Of a stretch of DNA of 64,000 bases, positions 35,954-45,600 are shown piece after piece. This DNA comes from Phoronis australis. Lineage: Eukaryota; Phoronida; Phoronidae. Made by a program: the position numbers and the translations under genes. The stretch spans positions 160,022 to 224,021 of the forward strand of contig NMRA01000300.1 in the NCBI GenBank assembly GCA_002633005.1, written 5' to 3'. The notes beneath the pieces were generated by a model. That model was not told where the DNA came from. It worked only from the letters and a program-made list of their open reading frames with translations, and ran no database searches. How positions within the stretch are numbered: the first letter of the stretch is position 1; every line of letters begins with the position of its first letter.

Positions 35954-37281
35954 CAGAGATATAGCCTACTTAGCGACTCGCCCAGTCGCCAATGCGAGTA
36001 AAACTGGTGCTGGGCGAGTAGAAATTGTCTTTCGGTTGCCCAGGTGGCGAGCGAATTTTCAGAGCGCAAAAGCACTCTATCGTTTCCCAGATTAACATAA
36101 ATAAATTTTCTCATCCTCCTTGTGCTGTTTTTGTCATAAAAAACAAAGGTTCAGTTTGGTCAGCGCGTCGATGCTCCGGCAATAAAAAAAACATCGGCGT
36201 CGTGCACTCCTACCGATTCACTCCTCACGCGATTCGTCTAGACAAGAGATCTCCGTGGTTGGTCGTGCACAAAGGAATTTGTGGATTAGCCCAAAACGAA
36301 GGAAAAAGGGGAAAGGTGGAAGACCGTTCCATGTGCTTACAGCAAGTGAAATTGGGAAGCTAAAAACAGGGTCTGGGCGGTTAAAATCGAAATTTTTGAA
36401 AAGTCTTGATTTGTTGCTTACTGCACGGAGGACTGTGCTTACCATCACGGAGCTACACTGACGTCGGACTTCAAGCATATCAGTTAACAGATAGGTTGGG
36501 GGATTGAAGTAACAGACTTCCAACGGCCTGTGGTGCACGATACAGTGGCGTCGTGATCCCGAGCGTGCTTGGGTTTTACGTACGCGGGTGGCTGTTCGAC
36601 ATTTCTTAGAACAAAGGTATTCCTACAGGTAGGCGTGCGTTCAATAGGGCAAGTTTCTTGAGAGAAAAGACAGATTAAGCAACGTTCCGCTAGTTCGCGG
36701 TGCATTTCTAAGGGAAGCACTTGATTTTGTAAAGATTTTATTCCCGCTGGACACCTGGGCAACCAAACACATGCTTATGATTTACAGGTCTTCTTACTGA
36801 GTACTTCGCCGGGAACTTGTAGGTTGGTAGCCAAGCACGTGCTAATGATTGACAGATTTTTTATTGAATACTTTGAACTTACTTTGAACAATGTAATATT
36901 TTAAAAACATTGTATATTTCCCCTTTTTAGTTCAAAGCCAAAACTGCCTTGTTCAAAGCACTTGCTCAACAATCGGACGATAAGTGCTCGGTCGGCTGCC
37001 AACATAATGCAGCAAACTACACTACTTTGCACGTAGCTTTGGGCCAAGGCAACGTCTTGCGTTGCTGGCAATTCATCTACGTCAAAAGTTTCTTAGTGGG
37101 AATTCATTTTCTAAAAACGATACAAGCCCTCATAGATGGTGACACCAACGCTCGAGACGATGATTTTTATTGACATTGGCAGCAAGTGACGGAAACGGCT
37201 GGGCGACTGAACTTCGGGCTGGGCGAGTACATTTTCTGGCTCACTCGCCCAGCTGAGTTTTGAAACCTGTGTATATCCCTG
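35954..37281. mobile_element. hAT-like element with CTGGGCGAGT subterminal repeats
   Basis: The ends are inverted: CAGAGATATAGCCTACTTAG on the left and TGTGTATATCCCTG on the right (CAGGGATATACA when reversed). Just inside both ends lie several copies of CTGGGCGAGT in both orientations, as expected for transposase-binding subterminal repeats of hAT elements. Length is 1328 bp. Interior ORFs (36218-36538 and 36484-36762 minus; 36949-37173 plus) are short and show no transposase motif, so the copy is non-autonomous. No perfect 8-bp duplication is seen (CACGTAAT versus ATAATTGC), which suggests an old copy. Confidence 0.68.
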
Positions 37282-37393
37282 ATAATTGCCTAACATGAGA
37301 ATCAGCTTGAACATACGTCTACCTTTCTTAGTGACGATACACTGTCGTGCCACTCCTGGTGTTCAATGTCATTACAGCGCTGGTTAAAAACGA

Positions 37394-39488
37394 TTAAAGT
37401 CCTGGTCTCAAACTGCCCATGTGGTTCCAGTATCCGAAAATACTTACTAAATAAAATATTATTTTCGCCACCCTTTTTATATTCTTCTCCAGTTTATTTC
37501 CAAAAGCGATTTTTAACAGTAAAAATCGAAAAAGTGTCAAAATCGGGGCAAGCAGTATAAAGTTATTGCAATTTTGTGGCGAAATTTGTGTCACTTCGTT
37601 TGAATCGCGTCGGCCATATTGGAGGACAGCGGGATAAGTTACGAGTTTAAAACTTTGTGTAAATTGTTTTCGTTAACAATTTACGGTGAAATTTAGTGAG
37701 ACATATCTTCACTTACTATTCTGCACGATTCAACAGTGCTCACCAAAGTTCAGCCTCTCATTAAGTGATAAATGTGCTCACAATTCCCGTTGGACTTTCT
37801 GGCGGCACCGACAGCATGGCGACTTTTGCTGAACTGAAAGCCATGTTCAACCTGTTACTTTCTAATTTTTAAAGATTTAACGTTGATACATTTTGACAAA
37901 CGTTGCCACAAAAAAGGAACTTTGTTCAATTTTCGTGTTTTTGTGCAAAAATATAAGATATATTCGAATTATTTTACTGTGAATTTCCCATTCAGGTGAT
38001 CTTACATTAAGCTATAAAAAATAGTTGAAATAATTTTGAAATGATTATTTGTTTGAATGTCAACTGCTGTTCAAGGCTTGATTAGGTGTCACAAAATGAC
38101 TCATGTTTTTTCTAAATTTTAAGTCTCAATTGCTTTCAAGTAATGTTTTGTAACTTATTCAAGTTATCAAGTCAAAAATATGAATAATCTTAATTTGAGA
38201 AATAAGCTATGTTGGATTCTGAAGCTCCAAGCCTCCAATTTTTGTTCCTTGGAACTTCATATTTTTTTAAATCATGCTTGTCAAATTCTGGTGGAAGGAA
38301 ACACTATTCGGTCACCATGGTAATAGTTACATGTATGTGCACTTTCATATCATGGAAACTTGTGCTGTTGGATAGTGTTTGTAATGCTTAAGTGTTGTAA
38401 AATACTGTGCATTCTAACTTATTATGGTAAAAGGTTGAATCATTTTGGCTTAATGATAATTATAACATTTTGTATTTGACTTGTCATACTTATGTGCTCG
38501 AAGGAGCCCCCTACTTGGAGAAACGGAAAAAGGTTTGCCTCAGTCAGAGAGGCACGAACTCCGAAAAAGTAGAAAACGAGATAAAAGTCCACTGGAAGAC
38601 AGGAAGTACCAAAATTTAGCGTCTACAATTCATAGCTCTCAATATACCCAGTGAATCTTGTAGTAAAAGGTAGACATTCCCAAAAATTCCAACCCCCCAT
38701 ATTTTATGCTTGGTGCGCTCAATGCAATGTCATGGGCAAACCTGTGTTGAAAGCCAACATTTTTACACACTTCGCCAGAAGCCCACAAGTTCTAAATGAA
38801 CCTCGTTTGAGCGAGCGCTGTGGCCAGGGACCAGGTAGGCCTAAGGGTACCATTGTCATAAAGCTGTATAGGCCTACTAACAAGCTGTATTTTGACAATA
38901 TTCTTCATACTGGTACCAGGCACTGACTGAGGCTAGCTAACCTAAGGGCTGCCGCGGCAGTGTGACACAGGACTAAATAGACCGTTATTTTGTGCAAGTG
39001 TCTAAAACTACCTTTGTATGTATACGGCATTTATAATTTGAACCTTTTACTTCCACAAAAGAGCTTGAAACCGCATGCCTATATCGTTCGCCAGTGTCTG
39101 GTCTCGATCCTCACCGGGTCCGATAGGCTGCGGACCCGAGTCCGGCAAAATAGTTTCTGTCAAAATTTATTCGCCACCTTTCTTCAGCAAATTCGATAAA
39201 ATTGTCCGTATTTTGATTTTATTAAAATTAAGGCGCGCTGTCGATTATTTTATCCCCGTTTGCAGGCTGGTAACAGGCACTGCTCCGGTCGCACTGACGG
39301 CGTTTTCTTAGCCTGGGTTCCTGAATGAATTGTACTTCCGGGTTCGCGGTAAGTTCAAAATGGCGCGTTCATTTAAACTTTTTTCGAGTACGGATCGTGT
39401 ATTAGTTATGGGGTAGGTACTTCTTGGATCCTTATTACATCTTCAAACCATGTAATAAGGGTTAACAACGTGTGAGACCAGGACTTAA
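37394..39488 (+). mobile_element. TTAA-flanked (piggyBac-like) element, copy 1
   Basis: TTAA at 37394-37397 and 39485-39488 flank ends AGTCCTGGTCTCA and TGAGACCAGGAC, which are inverted repeats. The whole sequence is repeated in opposite orientation at 45365-46870. Relative to that copy it carries about 1.0 kb of extra sequence at about 37965-38985, including a MITE A copy. The TTAA duplication is the hallmark of piggyBac-type transposition. The superfamily call rests on that and the small TIRs, since no transposase is present. A 78-codon frame at 39075-39311 is conserved in the other copy but shows no domain. Confidence 0.75.
38497..38730 (+). mobile_element. MITE family A, copy 3 (nested)
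   Basis: Shares GCTCGAAGGAGCCCCCTACT, CTCCGAAAAAGTAGAAAACG, GTCCACTGGAAGACAGG and TAAAAGGTAGACATTCCC with the copy at 5782. It lies within the part of the TTAA-flanked element that is absent from the other copy. Terminal repeats are eroded. Confidence 0.7.
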
Positions 39489-40041
39489 GACAACAGATTC
39501 GCAACTCTGACATTTACTTACATGCTAGCCAAGAGGCCGCTCCTCTCCTAAATTTTCTGGTGCAGTTTCCGGTTAGTGTATTTTGACGAGAAATATTTGC
39601 ATCTACATTGGTGTCCAGTACAACGAAAAAAATATTAATTTTGGCATTGAAACGCTGTTCAAAGTCTTCCAATAGTAGAAGTGTTGGTATCGTGAGTAGG
39701 CCTACTTTTGGCAAATGCTACTGGTAATTAATTACAAAATTCAAACTTCGGTGCCGACTGACTATGTCGTCTGCTTGCCCAATAGCAGCATAGTTAATGG
39801 ACAGTTTGTGATTTACGGTTCACTTATGCCTATTGAGAAAACTACGAAAGCATGTTTGTGCACAAATTCCAAGGAGTACCTGTGAATGCAAAAGATACTT
39901 ATATAACCTTTTTCGTTTAGAAAAATATTAATTTTGTTCGAATTAAAAAATGCGCCTCTGCAGCTATTTGACTAATTTATCCTCTGCATGTTTACAATTC
40001 AACATTCTCAGGTGAGCAGTTCTTCTGGGAAGTGTTGAGTG

Positions 40042-40091
40042 GCCCTTTAAAGGGCCTTAGGTATAGCGTGAAATGGTTCTTAAAAGAACCG
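40042..40091 (-). promoter_or_regulatory. two histone-3'-stem-loop-like hairpins
   Basis: On the minus strand GGTTCTTTTAAGAACC (40076-40091) fits the metazoan histone mRNA stem-loop consensus: six-bp stem GGYYYU/ARRRCC and four-base loop TTTA. Eighteen bases on is GGCCCTTTAAAGGGCC (40042-40057), with the same stem size and loop TTAA, followed by ACTCAACACTTCCCAGAAGA with a purine-rich patch. No histone ORF lies beside them, so this may be coincidence or a relic. Confidence 0.3.
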
Positions 40092-40842
40092 TTGATTAAT
40101 TCCACCCAGCCTTCAATTTGGGAGGCTCGAATTCTTGACGTCGTGGACCTTATCCTAAAAAAACAGCGGGCGGAATAAAAAATGGCCAATCTGTTGATAC
40201 AGTAAATTTCCTTATTTATGCCCATCCTGATTTGACTGCAACTTGAGCTTGTTGGGTTCTATCATATATTTGGATGGCATTGGGACCCACATGGTGCTTT
40301 CTCGAATGGGCTTCAGTTTACCAGCTATAGGTGAAATAAATAAACAAAGTGGGTGATTATCATCACCGGAATTTCATCATTAGTATCTTTTGCTGAGTGC
40401 TCAAATTTTCTGAGACTAGGGATTGTCAGATTTGTAAGGTAGAAGTGCTCGCTGGATTTTCAGTTCTGTGTCGTTATTTATACCGGACAAAAATTAAAAA
40501 ACGAGACCTTTGTTTAAATCAGGAGCTGCATGATACACGCTGTACCGGAGGTGCGCAGGCAGCACATGTGGGCCCATTGCACTGATCACTTGGAACCATT
40601 TTAATGGTTAACTAATATATAGTTAAACCAAGCTGAGCAGCTTGAAACCTGATTCATGGCAATTTTTGGCAGTGGGATTTTCTGAAAAATGCTCGTAGGT
40701 TAACAACAAAGTTTGACAGCAATGCACTGCAGTTTTGTAGAAACTCTGTCATAGGTTACAGATGCGTCACAGAGCGTAAACTTGATGAATTCTAGCTTAC
40801 GATTTCACCTGTTTCGGAGACTGGGTTTCAACCACTTTTGGG

Positions 40843-40906
40843 CTATAATAAGCGCCCTCCTTCCTGAAGCGGGTTTTTCTAAGCGCCCTGGCCGCTTATT
40901 AGGGCG
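40843..40906. repeat. small inverted repeat (GGGCGCTTATTA type)
   Basis: ATAATAAGCGCCCT faces AGCGCCCTGGCCGCTTATTA, followed by GGGCG. The arms resemble a short MITE end pair of the AGCGCCC/CTTATTA type. Confidence 0.45.
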
Positions 40907-41136
40907 ACTACGGTAATAGTCCAGAAGGGCAATACTTAGTATCCCTTATGCACGCGAACCTTTCGTTACATTAGGCTTGGGATTGGCTCATTGTGTACCC
41001 TACAGGTGGCATAGGGCTTTACAAAACTGGTTGAGGAATTTTTTTTTCGTCATAAACGTCCGTTTGAAAGACTTAAGTTTGGAAATGTTAGGACTTTAGG
41101 CGGAAATTTAAAAACCATTTGTCCGCTAACAAAAAT

Positions 41137-41496
41137 TTAACATTGAAGAACAAAAACAACTTTCAGGCCCCTCTGGTGTTCCTGTCCCATGTTTTCAAAG
41201 AAGTTGGTTGCATTTTCATAGACCGCAGTCGAGAGATTTTGTGCGGCATATATTCGACATGAAATGAGTGTGTAACCTGCTGTTGAATTGCGAGATAGAT
41301 TTTGACTGGTCCAGGTGGTTATTTCTGAAGTATTAATGTAATAATGTAATAAAGGTTTTATCAGCGTTCTGTTTATTTGTACACGGATGTGAATTTGTTG
41401 ACATCGCTGATCCAAATCCTGGCCAAATGTGCGCATTCTGCTGAGACCAACCGTCTGATCATGGCCAGCGAAGAGTAATTTGGTTAATTCGCTCAC
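41137..41496 (-). CDS. possible later exon, unknown
   Basis: A 119-codon minus-strand frame downstream of the THAP exon on the same strand. It begins SELTKLLFAGHDQTVGLSRM and ends at a TAA near 41137. An AG acceptor (CCATAG) lies just upstream at about 41503. No domain is recognised, so membership of the THAP gene is speculative. Confidence 0.22.
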   Translation of the reverse strand: MSELTKLLFAGHDQTVGLSRMRTFGQDLDQRCQQIHIRVQINRTLIKPLLHYYINTSEITTWTSQNLSRNSTAGYTLISCRIYAAQNLSTAVYENATNFFENMGQEHQRGLKVVFVLQC

Positions 41497-41659
41497 TAGG
41501 CTATGGCTGAATTTCCTCGTAAGGACAGGAGCTCATGAGTCACTACCTTTGGAAGAAATTTAGTGGACAACATTCGTCAAAAAGTTTACCAGATAGTTTT
41601 CATCAAAACGGAGAAAACAAAAATGGATTTGTGAAGACAGGATTAAGTAGTAGGCCTAC

Positions 41660-41864
41660 CAGAGCCTCTTAAAAAACGTTCATCTTCATAGTGCCATGAA
41701 CAAATATATAAAGTCTTATTGCTGAAACGACTGCCATTCACGTTGACACAAGAAATAAGTTTTTCTTCCCACAGCCGATTATGGGGTCTTCGGATGGTAT
41801 GGAAGCTAATTCCTTTGCATTTCGCCTTTGTGGCCGAACAACCGGTCACACAGCAGCCGACCAT
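41660..41864 (-). CDS. THAP zinc-finger domain, first coding exon
   Basis: ATG at 41864 on the minus strand starts MVGCCVTGCSATKAKCKG. The THAP signature is complete for its zinc ligands: Cys5-x3-Cys9, a conserved Trp in RLWEEKL, and Cys-x2-His in YICSWHYEDERF, followed by the conserved Phe. THAP domains bind DNA and occur in host regulators and in P-element-type transposases. The exon ends in a donor (GCTCTG|GTAGGC) after about 68 codons, in phase 1, so the domain's last part (usually ending in an AVPTIF-like motif) should be on the next exon, not identified. It sits head to head with the plus-strand gene at 42623, about 0.76 kb apart. Confidence 0.78.
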
Positions 41865-42622
41865 GATTAGCAGACGACGTACTTGCCGGAAATTGCACCA
41901 GAAAATTTAGCCAGGTGTCGCCAGTGAATAATGACGTAACACCTTGTGCGTAAGCTCACAGATTTCGTCCATTGAAAGTATACGGAGTTGGCGGTCTATG
42001 TACTATTGTCTATGGTGCACCAAACAATCCCAGAACCATGAGAAACAAAACAGAATATTCTAACATGTCCAACTGTCATTACCAAATTCAGTAGTCTGTT
42101 ATTGATGAGAACAGCACACTTTAAAATACCTATTTTCCGAACATTTCAAAAATTTCAAGTGGCATGGACCGCGAAAACTCGTGAAAAATACGTTTTATAA
42201 GATCCCTAACGAAAGTACATTCATTCAAATTATTCACTTCCCCCTGAGAAGGAATTTCCAGAAAAAATGACCCAATTCATGGTTTTTGAAAGAAGTACGA
42301 AGAAAAGTTTATATGGTAACCACCTATACCTGCCAATCTCCCTCTCACTCATGATAAATGCGCGCATGCGCTCAGTCATTCGACAAATGAACAGCTGATT
42401 CAGTGTCAGGAGCGTTGTGGAGTGATTACTTTGCCACCCAATGTGCTTTATACCTCGTGCCGTGTATTTTGTGCCTACCTCTACGATTCTTCATGATTGG
42501 ACCATTACTTGAGATTTGATCATGCTGATCTACAGTGGACTATTATTCATTTACACCATGTGTCTGAGGACGGTGCTGCGCTAATAATCGAGGGCGCGGT
42601 TTGCAAGACGATACGAGACAAG
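41865..42622. promoter_or_regulatory. candidate bidirectional promoter region
   Basis: The interval between the two divergent coding starts (THAP, minus; seven-exon gene, plus). It contains dispersed repeat C and, within it, the palindrome GCGCATGCGC at 42362-42371, matching the NRF1 site often found in TATA-less promoters. No TATA box is evident. The 42497-42622 part is open in frame with the plus-strand gene but is better read as 5' UTR. Confidence 0.4.
42170..42384 (+). repeat. dispersed repeat C, copy 2
   Basis: Homologous to 20467-20689; the NRF1-like palindrome is conserved in both. Homology stops abruptly at both edges, which fits a mobile or duplicated segment. Confidence 0.65.
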
Positions 42623-45600
42623 ATGTCGGACAGTGGAAAGCTGGGCAAGAAAATGGGACGTTCGTCTAAGCTAACCGACTCAGTTAGAAAGAAAAGAAGG
42701 CAAGACCTGCAGCTGAAAGTTAACAAACGACGCATTTATCTGGGTACAGAGCACTGCCGCTGGGAATCTCTTAGAAGTCAGCTATCCGTCACTAATTCCG
42801 AGCTGGCCAAACGAAAGCTTGATAATGCGTAAGTACTTGTTCGGTCCTGCATACTTTGGTAGTTATCGGGACATTGCCCGGTCCCAGCTTATCAAAATCA
42901 CCTCGATTCAATAAAGTAATGGTCCGAGAACTCACTGAGAAAGTGAAGAGTGTGAAAGTTAAACTCAGACATAAAATTCACCGAGTTGCTTTGTCTGTTG
43001 ACATTTAAGCTAACCTGCTAAGCCTACTTGTGTGGCTAAGCCTATGTCCTACTTATGACATATATTGACGATTTGTTTAGTTGTTTACAGTTGATAATTC
43101 TTGAAACACTAAGAGAAATTACAAAGCATTATTACTTTGAGATAGTACCACCGTCTCAACTGACTGCAGTAGAGATGGCAGTTGTCCAATAGGCCCTCCA
43201 CCAGTTGGAAATTTTTTGGCGAATTGTGCCACATTGATTAAACCATCGAAGTCATGTTGCTGCAGCGAACTTTTGCAGATAGAGGGATACCTTAGGGGAA
43301 TGGTAATGTCTTAAACTCTTCCCAGCTCGGTCGAATACGAACGGGCATTAGGAGTACATTTTCTGTCCTTCGTTAAGGTAACAAAATTATGGACTGACCA
43401 TTTTTGGGAAACTGGCTCAATTCTGTATTGATTGAGTCATTGCTGTAGCGTTTTGAAATCACATTGAGATCGACCTCCATGATGGAGTAAATCATTAAAG
43501 CACTACACTGGTGATCATCGGAGTTTGCTAGTCCTTGAAACTTGGCCGCAAGGGTTGTACCACTCATACCTGTGCAAAATGATATTGTAGATAAACAAAG
43601 AAACGAATCAGAAAGAAATCTTGATTACCAAAGTATTTGTTCAAGTTGGAAGGAATTAAAGACATCGACAGCCTCCTAAGGTGACCATGTCTATGTTTTA
43701 AAGGTACTTAAGGCAGCATGACTTTCATGGTTTAGTGTGTGCGAGGTACGAGTTGCCAAAAGGATTCTTGCTGCCCCTGGAAGACCCCCTGTGGCACCAG
43801 ATATGGCCCAGTTCAGACAGCAATTCTGTTTTAGTGGCAAGCCGTGCATTTTGCTAGATTGAGTACTTGCAAAGTAGGTACAAAGTCATGTCTCATGGAT
43901 TTGTATCCTTGTTATCTTGTTGTACCTTATTTACAGACCTATGTATATTGACATTAAGTGGTATTATAATCTGAGAGATCAAGAGGTCTACCTTCTTCAA
44001 AGATATTATGCGAGATCTGGAAGAAAATCCACTGCTAAAACCTCATTAATCAAAATTTCGCTGCCCTACAAAGATTAACAAAGTAAAAGCACAAACGTTC
44101 GTTGATCAATTTTCATAATTCAAAAACACATTAACAGAGGATAACTTTTGGTTACAAATTCCAATTCGCAACAAAAAATTTAGTAATGAATTGCACTCGC
44201 ATTTTTTGCGATGGATATTCATGTAGTTTGGTTGTTATTATGGCGGCGAATTGTACCACCTGTATGCTTTGACATCTGTACCTGTAGTTAATAACTAGGT
44301 TATTGTAATTTCATTTTTGCACTGTAGGTATGAAGTGGCACAAAGTGAAAGATTTTCAACAATGTCTAGACAAGTGTCCACAGAGTCAGAACCTGAAGCC
44401 CTATCAGCAACACCAGCTGCAACTCCCCAGTTTGTTCAAAGGTATTTTAGAAATTATTTTTTCAGTGAAATTGTGTTGTCTACACCTTCACCTACTAGTA
44501 TTTGTGTCTACGACAATACATGAAATGGAAAATTGCGTTTGTTGAAAACTCCAAGTCATTTTTTGTGAGGGTTACTAATTTAAATCAAATCATTCCAGCT
44601 TGCCATTGTTAGAAATATTACTGAACTTGCATTCATTAAGCCTTAACTGGCTTGGACTATGGACTGATTGGTTGTATTTTCATCAAGATTTTGCTTTCCT
44701 AACTTTGCTCTAGGTTGAACTTGATTTTACTGTACCTTATTAATACTTCAATTATGGTCCAAATGTTGTAACTTGTTTTATTGAACTGACTCTGAACTTA
44801 CTCTAAAAACATTGTCCTTAAAACACGTTTAAAAGTAATCACATTTTTTGATGTTATCTTTACAGATATGACTGTGCTACTGCTGTTCTGAAGCCTGGGA
44901 CCTCAAAACTGGTGCCATCAACACCAACTGGTTTACATCCATCAACATTACTCAGGTGTGAAACTGTTATTCAAAATGAATATTTGTACTCTACGTTGCT
45001 GAATTTTTTACTGACAGTGGTTTAGGAGCATTGGGATGTCAAGAGTGAAAATGTAAAAGCTGTAGGCTTATTTGACCATGTCTCTGACAATTATGAGCTT
45101 CTAAACTGCACCAATTGAAATATCCCTGTTAAACGAGAAAAAGGCAAACAAACATGCAAACTTCGATTCACATGTACGAACCATAATTCATAATAAAACT
45201 TGAATCGCAGATACAAACCATATCAAATGTATGAACAAAAATTCATGCATGTAAACCAAAGAAACAGATAAAACAAAAAACAGGGGTACGAAGTAATATC
45301 ACTTAATTACGTAAACATTTTCTAGTGATGGTGGTCATAATTTGTTTTCTCAAGGAATCCAGCATTAAAGTCCTTCTCTCACGCGTTGTTAACCCTTATT
45401 ACATGGTTAGAGGATGTTATAAGGATCCAAGAAGTACCTACCCCATAACTAATACACGATCCGTACTCGAAAAAAAGTTTAAATGAATGCGCCACTCACG
45501 GTTCGTATCCGAAGACCCATCGCCATTTTGAACTTGCCGCTTACCCGGAACTACAATTCATTCAGGAACCCAGACTAAGAAAACGCCGTCAGTGTGAGTG

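Larger units (their letters stand above)
39489..41136. other. non-coding stretch, probably THAP gene flank or intron
   Basis: Apart from the hairpins and inverted repeat listed separately, no gene is supported here. The minus-strand ORF at 41137-41496 just beyond (119 codons, ending LKVVFVLQC) could be a later exon of the THAP gene but shows no domain. Confidence 0.4.

Noticed and set aside
40042-40091. Histone gene next to the stem-loops
   Set aside because: No histone peptide in any frame nearby.
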